Shown here: positions 53,199 through 61,729 of the stretch, piece after piece
How the letters are laid out: every line of letters starts with the position of its first letter
Position numbering within the stretch: the stretch's first letter is position 1
Assembly: GCA_963782445.1 (NCBI GenBank)
Contig: CAWAJM010000001.1
Span: forward strand, 3,348,001-3,412,000
Reading direction: 5' to 3'
Source: ZC4RG20 sp963782445
GTDB taxonomy: Bacteria > Pseudomonadota > Gammaproteobacteria > Steroidobacterales > Rariloculaceae
DNA: 64,000 nt
The notes under the pieces: generated by a model
Databases searched by the model: none
What the model was told of the DNA's origin: nothing
The model's input: only the letters and a program-made list of their open reading frames with translations
Made by a program: the position numbers and the translations under genes

Positions 53199-54696
53199 TC
53201 CCGAGCCGCCGCTCGTGCTCGCGCAGGCGCCCGCCGAGCCGGCGCGCGCGCGGCGGCTGCCGTTCGCCTTCGCAAAGCGTCACGGCGTCCTGATTCAGGA
53301 CATCGAGGAAGGCCGCGCCCGCGCGATCTACCGCAAGGGGGCATCGCCGCTCGTGCTCGCCGAGGTGCGCCGCTTCGCCGCCGTGCCCGTGGACTTCCAG
53401 GCCGTCGACGCCGAGGAGTTCGACGTGCGGCTCCAGGCCGCGTACGAGAGCGGCGCGGCCATGACGATGGTCGAAGGGCTCGACGACGAGACGGACCTCT
53501 TCGCCGTCGCGCAGCAGCTGCCCGAACCCTCCGACCTGCTCGACAGCGACGACGAGGCTCCGATCATTCGCCTCATCAACGCGCTGCTCACGCAGGCCGT
53601 GAAGGACAACGCCTCGGACATCCACATCGAGCCCTACGAGAACCGCCTCGTCGTGCGCTTTCGCATCGACGGCGTGCTCAAGGAAGCGCTGCAGTCGCGG
53701 CGCGCCGTCGCACCGCTCGTCGTCTCCCGCATCAAGGTCATGTCGAAGCTCGACATCGCGGAGAAGCGCCTGCCGCAGGACGGGCGCATCTCGCTGCGCA
53801 TCGCGGGGCGCGCCGTCGACGTGCGCGTCTCGACGATCCCGTCCGGCCATGGCGAGCGCGTCGTGTTGCGTCTGCTCGACAAGCAGGCGGGCCGGCTCAC
53901 GCTCGAGCACCTCGGCATGGGGGCCCAGGAACAGCACCAGATGGACGACCTCGTGCATCGGCCCCACGGCATCCTGCTCGTGACGGGCCCCACCGGATCG
54001 GGCAAGACCACTACGCTTTACGCGGCCCTCGAGCGCATCAACGACTCGAGCCGCAACATCCTCACGGTCGAGGATCCCATCGAGTATCACATCGACGGTA
54101 TCGGCCAAACGCAGGTCAACACGAAGGTCGACATGACGTTCGCCCGCGGTCTGCGTGCGATCCTGCGTCAGGACCCGGACGTCGTCATGGTCGGCGAGAT
54201 CCGCGACCTCGAGACGGCCGAGATCGCCGTGCAGGCCAGCCTCACGGGTCACCTCGTGCTCTCGACCCTGCACACGAACACGGCCGTCGGCGCCGTGACG
54301 CGGCTGCGCGACATGGGCGTCGAGCCGTTCCTGCTGTCCTCGAGCCTCATCGGCGTCCTCGCCCAGCGCCTCGTACGCGTGCTGGAGCCCGCCTTCCGCG
54401 AGGCCTACCCGGCAACCGAGTACGAATGCCGCCTGCTCGACGCGGACCCGGCAGAGCCGCCGACGCTCTACCGCGCCGTCGAAGGCGCCCCGGCCTACCA
54501 CGGGCGCACGGGCATTTACGAGCTCATCACGATCGACGGCAAGATGCGCACGATGATCCACGACGGCGCCGGCGAGCACGAGCTCGAGCGCTACGCGCGC
54601 GCGCGCGGGCCGAGCATCCGCGAGGACGGCATGCGGAAGGTGTTGAACGGGACGACGACGCTCGAGGAGGTGCTGCGGGTTACGCAGGTGGATTGA
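53188..54696 (+). CDS. gspE: Type II secretion system ATPase GspE, zinc motif lost
   Basis: From ATG 53188 the ATPase is 502 residues: an N-terminal GspE/PilB domain, then ASDIHIEPYENRLVVRFRID, Walker A GPTGSGKT (267-274), Asp box DPIEYHIDGIGQTQV, Walker B region RQDPDVVMVGEIRD and His box TGHLVLSTLHTN. It drives pseudopilus assembly. The four-cysteine zinc subdomain that usually follows the LAQRLVR segment is replaced by VLEPAFREAYPATEYECRLL, with a single cysteine, before the GRTGIYELI block resumes. The zinc is therefore probably absent. The start lies inside gspD. Confidence 0.95.
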   Translation: MATNPEPPLVLAQAPAEPARARRLPFAFAKRHGVLIQDIEEGRARAIYRKGASPLVLAEVRRFAAVPVDFQAVDAEEFDVRLQAAYESGAAMTMVEGLDDETDLFAVAQQLPEPSDLLDSDDEAPIIRLINALLTQAVKDNASDIHIEPYENRLVVRFRIDGVLKEALQSRRAVAPLVVSRIKVMSKLDIAEKRLPQDGRISLRIAGRAVDVRVSTIPSGHGERVVLRLLDKQAGRLTLEHLGMGAQEQHQMDDLVHRPHGILLVTGPTGSGKTTTLYAALERINDSSRNILTVEDPIEYHIDGIGQTQVNTKVDMTFARGLRAILRQDPDVVMVGEIRDLETAEIAVQASLTGHLVLSTLHTNTAVGAVTRLRDMGVEPFLLSSSLIGVLAQRLVRVLEPAFREAYPATEYECRLLDADPAEPPTLYRAVEGAPAYHGRTGIYELITIDGKMRTMIHDGAGEHELERYARARGPSIREDGMRKVLNGTTTLEEVLRVTQVD

Positions 54697-54736
54697 CGGG
54701 TGTCTTGAAGAGAAGAGCGATCGATGCTGGCGGCGA

Positions 54737-54854
54737 GAGCGGGCTTGCAGACGAGGGCCTTGTCGGGAACGCCGTGAACCCGTCCATGGGGGCTCCGGCC
54801 GCGCCATCCCTGGCGCGCACGGTCCCGACAAGGCCCTCGTCTGCAAGCCCGCTC
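54737..54854 (+). repeat. Palindromic repeat element, copy C
   Basis: Perfect 32-base arms (GAGCGGGCTTGCAGACGAGG at 54737, complement ending at 54854) enclose the core GGAACGCCGTGAACCCGT, CCATGGGGGCTCC and an inner hairpin GCGCCATCCCTGGCGC. The core matches the other copies; the outer arms match none of them. Confidence 0.92.
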
Positions 54855-55090
54855 CGTTGGAGCCTCGCGTCGCGTGGCTTCATTCGGAGCCGCGCGTCGA
54901 CCCACTCGCGGGACCCGAGGCGACGTGCAGAGCTCGAGCGTCGTCGCCGTTGGAGGCGGGTGGACCCAGCAGACACGGGCGCGGTGAACGGCTGGCACTG
55001 CAGGAATCGAGCACGCTCGGAGCGGGCGACGCGCGCTCCGACGCGAGCCGGTGAATCGAAGGGTCCGCGAGAAGGACGGCTCGCGTGATG

Positions 55091-55212
55091 GCCGGGCGGC
55101 GGATCGATACAGTGCGTTTCGGGGCGCCGGGCGCCATGGATGGCGCCCAGCGAGCCCCCAGGGACGGGTTCACGGCGGTCCCGAAACGCGCTGTATCGAG
55201 CCGCCGCCCGGC
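55091..55212 (-). repeat. Palindromic repeat element, copy D
   Basis: Arms of about 33 bases with two mismatches (GCCGGGCGGCGGATCGATAC at 55091, complement ending at 55212) enclose the core read on the minus strand: GGGACCGCCGTGAACCCGTC, CCTGGGGGCTCGC and the inner hairpin GGGCGCCATCCATGGCGCCC. It ends 29 bases before the gspF start. Confidence 0.92.
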
Positions 55213-55241
55213 CACCACTCCCCCAACATGACGAGACGACG

Positions 55242-56456
55242 ATGGGCGCATACCAATACCTAGCAGTCGACCCCGGCGGAAAAGAGCACAAGGGCGTGCT
55301 CGAGGGCGATACGGCCCGTCACGTCCGCCAGCTGCTTCGCGAGCGCAAACTCATGCCGGTCGAGGTCGCCGAGGTCGAATCCCGCGAGAAGACGCAGCAG
55401 AAGCGTCTCGGGCTTGGCCGGGGCATGTCCTCGCTCGATCTCGCGCTCGTCACGCGCCAGCTCGCGACGTTGCTCAAGGCGGCGATGCCGCTCGAAGAGG
55501 CGCTGCTCGCGGTCAGCGAGCAATGCGAGAAGGCGCGGCTCAAGAGCATCGTGCTCGGCGTGCGCGGCAAGGTGCTCGAAGGCCACACGCTGGCGGCCGG
55601 GCTCGAGGATTTCCCGCACGCCTTCCCGCCCGTCTACCGCGCGACGGTGGCTGCGGGCGAACAGGCCGGCAAGCTCGATTCCGTCCTCGAGCGCCTCGCC
55701 GACTACACGGAGTCGCGCCATGGGCTGCGGCAGAAAGTCAGCCACGCGATGATCTATCCCATTGTGCTCACGAGCTTCGCGTTCTCGATCATCGTGCTCA
55801 TGCTCGTGTACGTGGTACCCAAGGTTGTCGGCGTCTTCCAGTCCACGGGCCAAGAGCTGCCCGTCATGACGCGGGCCCTGATTTGGCTCTCGTCGTTTCT
55901 GCAGCATTGGTGGTTCGCCGTCATCGCGGCCGTCGTGCTCGTCGCGCTCGGCATTCGGCGGGTGCTGCGCGCAGAAGACGCGCGCCGTCGCTTTCACCTT
56001 TGGCTGTTGCGCGCACCCGTCATCGGACGCGTGATCCGGGGACTCAACACGGCACGGTTCACGCGCACGTTGAGCATCCTTTCCTCGAGCGGGGTGCCCG
56101 TCATCGAGGCGCTGCGAATCGGCGCCACGGTCGTCTCGAGCCTGCCCATGAGCGACGCGATCAAGGAGGCGGCCCTGCGCGTCAGCGAAGGTGCGGCGAT
56201 CGGTCGATCGCTCGCGCAGTCGAAGCTGTTTCCGCCGATGAGCATCCACCTGATTGCGAGCGGCGAGCAGAGCGGCGAGCTCGACCAAATGCTCGCGCGC
56301 GCCGCAGCGCATCAGGAGAGCGAGATGGACAGCTTGCTCGGCACGCTGCTGAGCGTGCTCGAGCCCGCGCTCATCGTCGTCATGGGCCTAATGGTACTCG
56401 CCATTGTCATGGCGATTCTGCTGCCGATCTTCCAGATCAATCAGCTGGTGAACTAG
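55242..56456 (+). CDS. gspF: Type II secretion system inner-membrane protein GspF
   Basis: From ATG 55242 the product is 404 residues, beginning MGAYQYLAVDPGGKEHKGVL. Two GspF domains repeat (LALVTRQLATLLKAAMPLEE ... and RFTRTLSILSSSGVPVIEAL), with three membrane segments (about 165-195, 220-240 and at the C-terminus IVVMGLMVLAIVMAILLPIF). It is the platform protein that interacts with GspE. No gspG or other pseudopilin follows; the next gene is a small acidic protein. The upstream ATG at 55228 is an alternative start, neither having a strong ribosome-binding site. Confidence 0.95.
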   Translation: MGAYQYLAVDPGGKEHKGVLEGDTARHVRQLLRERKLMPVEVAEVESREKTQQKRLGLGRGMSSLDLALVTRQLATLLKAAMPLEEALLAVSEQCEKARLKSIVLGVRGKVLEGHTLAAGLEDFPHAFPPVYRATVAAGEQAGKLDSVLERLADYTESRHGLRQKVSHAMIYPIVLTSFAFSIIVLMLVYVVPKVVGVFQSTGQELPVMTRALIWLSSFLQHWWFAVIAAVVLVALGIRRVLRAEDARRRFHLWLLRAPVIGRVIRGLNTARFTRTLSILSSSGVPVIEALRIGATVVSSLPMSDAIKEAALRVSEGAAIGRSLAQSKLFPPMSIHLIASGEQSGELDQMLARAAAHQESEMDSLLGTLLSVLEPALIVVMGLMVLAIVMAILLPIFQINQLVN

Positions 56457-56494
56457 CGACTTGTAACGGCCACTAGGGTCTGGATGCTTTTTGG

Positions 56495-56538
56495 GGCCGA
56501 GCGCAAGCGCAGCCGGTGATTTTCTTGCGGCCGTTTTT
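56495..56538 (+). terminator. Putative terminator after gspF
   Basis: A stem GGCCGAGCGCAAG (56495-56507) with CTTGCGGCC (56524-56532) is followed by five T residues (56534-56538). It lies 38 bases after the gspF stop and suggests that the gsp transcript ends here. Confidence 0.6.
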
Positions 56539-56670
56539 CAATTGTGTGTAGCCCGTTCGAAAAGCGTTTTGAATCGGGTTGCGTGGGTATTGCGAAAGGT
56601 CTTACCTTAGGTTTATAAAAGCGCCGGATTGCGGGCGGCGTGCGTGGCCGACTCTAATGTGGAGGGAACG

Positions 56671-56958
56671 ATGAAACGCGTCGAGTCGGAACCGGAAGAA
56701 GACCTTACGGAAGACGAATCGAACGAGTCCGAAACGGATGCGGATGCGGCGGAAGGGGACGTCGGGGAGGACGGCACGGACAACGTCGGCGACCCGTCCG
56801 TCGAGATCAACGTCGAGGATCTCATCCGCGAGCTCGAAGTGCAGGGACTCACGAACCAGCTCGGCCGCGAAAGCGCTGCGCGGCGCCGGCTGGAGGAACT
56901 CATGGAGCAGCGCAGAGCGCGCCAGGATATGGAAGATTTCGAGGATTACGATATTTGA
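56671..56958 (+). CDS. Small acidic protein, PA3496-like
   Basis: From ATG 56671 (GGAGGG ahead) the product is 95 residues. The first two thirds are very acidic (runs of E, D, S, T, N); the rest is helical and basic (SAARRRLEELMEQRRARQDM) before a short acidic tail FEDYDI. The pattern resembles small PA3496-family proteins of unknown function in pseudomonads, but similarity is weak. The last 16 bases before the stop (GAGGATTACGATATTT) are repeated directly after, so a recent 16-base duplication may have set the present end. It is convergent with dnaE2, 20 bases away. Confidence 0.7.
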   Translation: MKRVESEPEEDLTEDESNESETDADAAEGDVGEDGTDNVGDPSVEINVEDLIRELEVQGLTNQLGRESAARRRLEELMEQRRARQDMEDFEDYDI

Positions 56959-56972
56959 GGATTACGATATTT
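56941..56972 (+). repeat. 16-base tandem duplication at a stop codon
   Basis: GAGGATTACGATATTT occurs at 56941-56956 and again at 56957-56972, exactly adjacent. The first copy contains the final codons of the small acidic protein gene and the stop begins at the junction. Confidence 0.95.
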
Positions 56973-56978
56973 AAAGAC

Positions 56979-59900
56979 TCAATGAAAATCTCTCGAACGG
57001 CTTTCTAGCCCGCCGAGCAGCACGCTGTAGTCGTACAGCTCGTCCGCGACGACATGCAGCACCTCGCCCTCCCTTTGCACACGCCCCCGCACGCCGAGCA
57101 GCCTCGCGCCTAAGAGCGCACGGCGGTACTGCTCCGCGACGCGCTCCCAAACGATCAGATTCACGTAACCCGTCTCGTCCTCGAGCGTGACGAACGTCAC
57201 GCCGGCGGCGCTCGAAGGCCGCTGACGCGTGACGACGATGCCGCCCGTAAGCACGTGTGCCCGACCGGGCAGACCGGCCACGTCTTGCGCCGGACGCACG
57301 CGCATGCGCTCGAGCCGGCCGCGCAGCAGCGTGAGCGGATGGCGGCCGAGAGTCAGGCCGAGATGCCGATAGTCGGCCGCGATGTCCTGCCCTTCCGACG
57401 GACGGCCGAGCAAAGGCAGGCCTTCCGGGATCGGCGCCTGCTCGAGCAGACCCGCGGCTCTCTCGACGCCCGCGACGTCCCAGCGCGCGCGATAGCGGTT
57501 CTTCGAGAGGGTCTTGAGCGTGCCGGCCGCAGCCAATGCGCCGAGATCCTTGGTGGCGAGCTCGGCGCGCCGGGCGAGCGCCTGCACGTCGGCAAAAGGA
57601 CCGGAGGCGCGGGCCGCTGCAATGCGTTCCGCGGCTTCGGCGGCGAGGCCCTTGACACGCTGCAGGCCGAGCCGGATCGCGGGGCGGCCGTCCTCGTCGG
57701 CCTCGAGCGTGGACTCGAAATCACTCGCGCCCACATCGGCCGGCAACACGGCAACCCCTTGCGCGCGCGCGGCCCGGACGAGCTGCGCGGGGGCGTAAAA
57801 GCCCATGGGCTGGCTGTTCAGCAGCGCGCAGAAAAAGGCCGCCGGCTCGTGAAACTTGAGCCACGCGGAAACGTAGACGAGCAGCGCGAAGCTCGCCGAA
57901 TGCGATTCCGGGAAACCGTACTCGCCGAAGCCTTGGATCTGCTCGCAGATCCGATGCGCGAACGCCTCCGAATAGCCGCGCTCGCGCATGCCGTCGACGA
58001 GACGCTTCTCGAAAAGCTCGAGCCCCCCGCGCCGGCGCCAGGCGGCCATGGCTCGGCGCAGCTGATCGGCCTCGCCCGGCGTGAAGCCGGCCGCGACGAT
58101 CGCGAGCTGCATGACCTGCTCCTGGAAGATCGGCACGCCGAGCGTGCGCTCGAGCACGCCGCGCACGGCCTCGCTCGGATACGTGACCGCCTCGTCGCCG
58201 TTCCGGCGCCGCAGATACGGATGCACCATATCGCCCTGAATGGGGCCGGGCCGGATCAGCGCGACCTCGATGACGAGATCGTAATAGCACTTGGGCCGGA
58301 GCCTCGGCAGCATCGCCATCTGTGCGCGCGACTCGATCTGAAAGACACCGACCGTCTCGGCGCGCGAGATCATGCGGTAGACCTCCGGGTCCTCGGCCGG
58401 AATCGAGGCGACCGTGAGCGAGCGGCCGTGAAACGCGTTGCTGAGCTCGAGGCAACGCCGAATCGCGCTCAGCATACCGAGCCCGAGGACGTCGACCTTG
58501 AGCAGCCCGAGCTCCTCGAGATCGTCCTTATCCCATTGAATGACCGTGCGATCGGGCATTGCCGCGTTCTCGACGGGCACGAGCTCCGAGAGCGGCTCCT
58601 CCGAGATCACGAAGCCGCCGACGTGTTGCGAGAGGTGCCGCGGGAACCCGACGAGCGTCTCGACGAGCGCGACGAGCCTCGCGACCGCCGGGCTCTCGGC
58701 ATCGAGGCCGGCCGCGGCGAGACGCTCTGCATCGAGCCGCCGGCCGTCCCACCACTGCAGCGACTTCGCGAGCACACCGAGCTGCGCTTCGTTGAAACCG
58801 AGCGCCCTGCCGACGTCGCGCAGCGCACTGCGCGGCCGATACGTGATGACCGTCGCGGCCAGCGCCGCACGCTCGCGCGAATACTTTTCGTAGATATACT
58901 GAATGACCTCTTCGCGGCGTTGGTGCTCGAAGTCGACGTCGATATCGGGCGGCTCGTCGCGCTCCTTCGAGATGAAGCGCTCCATGAGCATCTCCATTCT
59001 GGCCGGATCGACTTCCGTGATGCCGAGTGAATAGCACACGGCCGAATTCGCCGCCGAGCCCCGGCCCTGACAGAGAATGTTCCGGCTGCGTGCGAACTCG
59101 ACGATGTCGTGCACGGTGAGAAAGTACGGCTCGTACTCGAGATCGTGAATGAGCGCGAGCTCGTGCTCGATGAGGCGGACGACCTTCTCGGGCGCGCCTT
59201 CCGGCCAGCGGCGGCGCATGCCTGCCTCGGTCAGCGTCCGCAAGTGCGTTTGCGGCGTACGGCCTTCGGGCACGAGCTCGCGCGGATATCGGTAGCGCAG
59301 CTCGTCGAGCGAAAACTCGATGCGCTCGGCGAGCCGCAGACTCTCGACGAGCAGCTCCTCGGGATAGAGCCTGCGCAGCTCGTCGAGCGGGCGCAGACAG
59401 CGCTCGGCGTTAGCATGGGCCTCGTAGCCGAGCGCATCGACGGTCTTGCCGAGACGCACGGCCGTCAGCGTGTCCTGCAGCGGGCGCCGGGCCCGCGCAT
59501 GCATGTGCACATCGCCCGCGGCCACGGCGCGGAGGCCTAGCGCCGCAGCGGCATCGAGGAGCGTCGCGAGGCGGCCGCGATCGTCGCCCTGCCGCAGCAG
59601 CTCGACGCCGAGCCACAGTCGATCGCCGAGCACGGCCTTGAGCCGAGCGCCGGCCGCGAGGTCGGGATGCGCGCCGGGCAGCCAGAGCACGAGACAGCCC
59701 GAAGAGCCGAACCGGCGCTCGAAGTCCTCGAATGTGAGCCGGTAAGCGCCCTTCTCGGCCGCGCGGCGCGCATGGCTGATGAGCGCACAGAGCGCCGCGT
59801 AGGCGGCTCGGTCGGGCGCGAGCACGACGGTCTTGAGCCGCTCGCGACAGCTGTCCGGCCGGCCGCCGGACCCATGGACCGGGCGGCCCGCCGCTGCGGG

Positions 59901-60137
59901 TGCCGCAGACGCGTCCGCGATCGAAAGCTCGCTGCCCACGATGAGCTTGAGCGGCGTATCGCGGGCGGCACCGTGTGCCCTGACGATGCCCGCGACCGAG
60001 CACTCGTCCGTCAGCGCGAGCGCGGCATAGCCGAGCTCGGCGGCCCGCGCGACGAGCTCCTGCGGGTGCGAGGCGCCGCGCAGGAAGCTGAAGTTGCTGA
60101 GACAATGCAGCTCTGCGTAGCCCGCGGCGCCGCTCAT
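56979..60137 (-). CDS. dnaE2: Error-prone DNA polymerase DnaE2 (ImuC)
   Basis: From ATG 60137 the polymerase is 1052 residues. A PHP domain starts it (YAELHCLSNFSFLRGASHPQ, LALTDECSVAG), the C-family catalytic core follows (RNILCQGRGSAANSAVCYSL, MERFISKERDEPPDIDVDFE with catalytic aspartates, and IEVALIRPGPIQGDMVHPYL), then helix-hairpin-helix and OB domains (HVLTGGIVVTRQRPSSAAGV). It lacks the epsilon- and tau-binding tails of DnaE1. With ImuA and ImuB it makes the SOS-induced mutasome that bypasses lesions with mutation. It overlaps imuB by 4 bases (ATGA) and is last in the lexA operon. Confidence 0.97.
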   Translation of the reverse strand: MSGAAGYAELHCLSNFSFLRGASHPQELVARAAELGYAALALTDECSVAGIVRAHGAARDTPLKLIVGSELSIADASAAPAAAGRPVHGSGGRPDSCRERLKTVVLAPDRAAYAALCALISHARRAAEKGAYRLTFEDFERRFGSSGCLVLWLPGAHPDLAAGARLKAVLGDRLWLGVELLRQGDDRGRLATLLDAAAALGLRAVAAGDVHMHARARRPLQDTLTAVRLGKTVDALGYEAHANAERCLRPLDELRRLYPEELLVESLRLAERIEFSLDELRYRYPRELVPEGRTPQTHLRTLTEAGMRRRWPEGAPEKVVRLIEHELALIHDLEYEPYFLTVHDIVEFARSRNILCQGRGSAANSAVCYSLGITEVDPARMEMLMERFISKERDEPPDIDVDFEHQRREEVIQYIYEKYSRERAALAATVITYRPRSALRDVGRALGFNEAQLGVLAKSLQWWDGRRLDAERLAAAGLDAESPAVARLVALVETLVGFPRHLSQHVGGFVISEEPLSELVPVENAAMPDRTVIQWDKDDLEELGLLKVDVLGLGMLSAIRRCLELSNAFHGRSLTVASIPAEDPEVYRMISRAETVGVFQIESRAQMAMLPRLRPKCYYDLVIEVALIRPGPIQGDMVHPYLRRRNGDEAVTYPSEAVRGVLERTLGVPIFQEQVMQLAIVAAGFTPGEADQLRRAMAAWRRRGGLELFEKRLVDGMRERGYSEAFAHRICEQIQGFGEYGFPESHSASFALLVYVSAWLKFHEPAAFFCALLNSQPMGFYAPAQLVRAARAQGVAVLPADVGASDFESTLEADEDGRPAIRLGLQRVKGLAAEAAERIAAARASGPFADVQALARRAELATKDLGALAAAGTLKTLSKNRYRARWDVAGVERAAGLLEQAPIPEGLPLLGRPSEGQDIAADYRHLGLTLGRHPLTLLRGRLERMRVRPAQDVAGLPGRAHVLTGGIVVTRQRPSSAAGVTFVTLEDETGYVNLIVWERVAEQYRRALLGARLLGVRGRVQREGEVLHVVADELYDYSVLLGGLESRSRDFH

Positions 60138-61714
60138 GCGAAAAACCCGTGCAGATACCAGTCGCGCCGGCGGCGATCGAGATAAATCCACACGCGCTGA
60201 CCGCCGGCGTTGTGCGCCCTGAAATAATCCTTGGCAACGTCCCCGCCGTCCCACCACCCGCTCTCGATGCGCTCGGGCCCGGCGTCGAGCACGAGCGGAC
60301 CGTTGAAGCAGGGCCGCTTCCCGGCCGTGCCGAGCCGCTGCGGCACGCGCAGCAGCCACAACGGCCGCGGCGGCAACGGCCAAGGCAGGGCAGCGCCGGA
60401 AGGCGGCGCACCCGCCGCACGCGATGCGCCGGCGCCGGGCACGCGCGGTTCGGCGACCCGCCCCCAGGCCTTCTCGGGCCGGTGGTCCTTCTCGAGCGCG
60501 AGACCGTAGACGGTGCGCGGCCCGAGGCGGCCTCGAAGCCGCTCGACGAGCCGCAGCGGCGACTCGGCGGCCGGCGCGCCCGGGCGCGGATCGAAAAGAT
60601 CCTTGCGTGCGACGGGCCGCACGGGCTGCAGGGGCCCCGCCGCGAGACGCACGGCCGTGGCCGGATACGGCAGGCTTTTGCGCTCGAGCTTATCGCACAG
60701 CAGCGCCGTAAACCTGAGCTCCTCGTAGGCGGCCTCGACGAGCTCCGCAGGCAAGACCGTCGGGGCTTGGCGAAGATGCGCGAAGGCGAGCTCGAGCCGG
60801 CGCACCTGCGCCTGCCGCCTGCGCAGCGCCTCGGCGAGCTCGTGGGTCAAGTGCCCGATCGCCTCCGCGAGCAGCGCGAAATCCGCCGTCTCCTCCGTAA
60901 GCTCGGCCTCGAAGCTCAGGGTCTCCGGCGCGGCGAAGGCCTCGCGCGGATCGGCCACCCGGCCGAGCGCCCGGTCGAGATCCTGCAGACAACCGGCGCC
61001 CGTGCGCCGCGCGAAGCCGCCGCGCGGCAACCGCAGGCAGGCGCCCAGCGTCTGCACGCCCATGTCGGCCAGCAGCGTCCGCACCGTCTCGGGCCAATGC
61101 GTCACGGCAAGCGGCAGGGGATGGAGACGGGACTGCAATTGCGCGAACGAGAAGGCGTCGCCGCTGCCGCCGCGCACGAGCCACAGCGCGCCGAGCGGGG
61201 TCGGCGCCGCGGCGAGCCCCGCGGCGAAGCCGCGGCCGCGGGCCTCGCGCAGCAGCTGCGACTTGATCGATGCGAGGCCGCCGAACAGCCGCAGACTCGC
61301 CTGCACCTCGAGCAGCACGGCATCCGGCGGCTCGATGCAGACCGTGGGCGTGAGCCTTCCGCACGAGGCGGCCAAGGCTTCGAGATGCGCCTGCTCCGCG
61401 GAAGGCGAGCGCTCGAGCACCTCGAGCGACCCCGAGAAACCGAAGGCCGCGCCGAGGCCGAGACCCGGCTCGATGCCGAGCTCGCGGGCGGAGGCGTCGG
61501 CGGCCACGACGAAAAGCCGCCCGCGCCGAGGCTCGACGACGGCAACGGGACGCTCGCGCGGCTCGGCCGCCGCGGTTACGGCTCGAAGCGTGAGCTCGGG
61601 CAGCCGCAAAGCCACCCATAATCGCGCTTCGGCGGCGGCGCGCGGCGCGCAGCCGGGCTGGGAGACGGGCACCTCCCGAGACGCGAATGCCGGTGACTTG
61701 AGAGAGGGTGACAT
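60134..61714 (-). CDS. imuB: ImuB, Y-family polymerase-like mutasome subunit
   Basis: The 526-residue protein starts with a Y-family-like domain (ARLWVALRLPELTLRAVTAA, VAVVEPRRGRLFVVAADASA) but the acidic catalytic triad of active Y-family polymerases is not seen, as in other ImuB proteins. It continues with a little-finger-like region and a long Pro/Arg-rich C-terminus (GRVAEPRVPGAGASRAAGAP) ending in RVWIYLDRRRRDWYLHGFFA. It links DnaE2 and the beta clamp. The C-terminal part IESGWWDGGDVAKDYFRAHN is strongly conserved in the family. The ATG lies 15 bases after the imuA stop, so the genes are co-transcribed. Confidence 0.94.
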   Translation of the reverse strand: MSPSLKSPAFASREVPVSQPGCAPRAAAEARLWVALRLPELTLRAVTAAAEPRERPVAVVEPRRGRLFVVAADASARELGIEPGLGLGAAFGFSGSLEVLERSPSAEQAHLEALAASCGRLTPTVCIEPPDAVLLEVQASLRLFGGLASIKSQLLREARGRGFAAGLAAAPTPLGALWLVRGGSGDAFSFAQLQSRLHPLPLAVTHWPETVRTLLADMGVQTLGACLRLPRGGFARRTGAGCLQDLDRALGRVADPREAFAAPETLSFEAELTEETADFALLAEAIGHLTHELAEALRRRQAQVRRLELAFAHLRQAPTVLPAELVEAAYEELRFTALLCDKLERKSLPYPATAVRLAAGPLQPVRPVARKDLFDPRPGAPAAESPLRLVERLRGRLGPRTVYGLALEKDHRPEKAWGRVAEPRVPGAGASRAAGAPPSGAALPWPLPPRPLWLLRVPQRLGTAGKRPCFNGPLVLDAGPERIESGWWDGGDVAKDYFRAHNAGGQRVWIYLDRRRRDWYLHGFFA

Positions 61715-61729
61715 GCGCGACCCGTCATG

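Larger units (their letters stand above)
54697..55241. other. 545-base gap between gspE and gspF filled by palindromic elements
   Basis: No credible gene is present. Two copies of the palindromic repeat in opposite orientation (54737-54854 and 55091-55212) take up nearly half of it; the part between them shows nothing I recognise. gspE and gspF normally lie close together or overlap, so the elements interrupt an operon. Confidence 0.75.
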
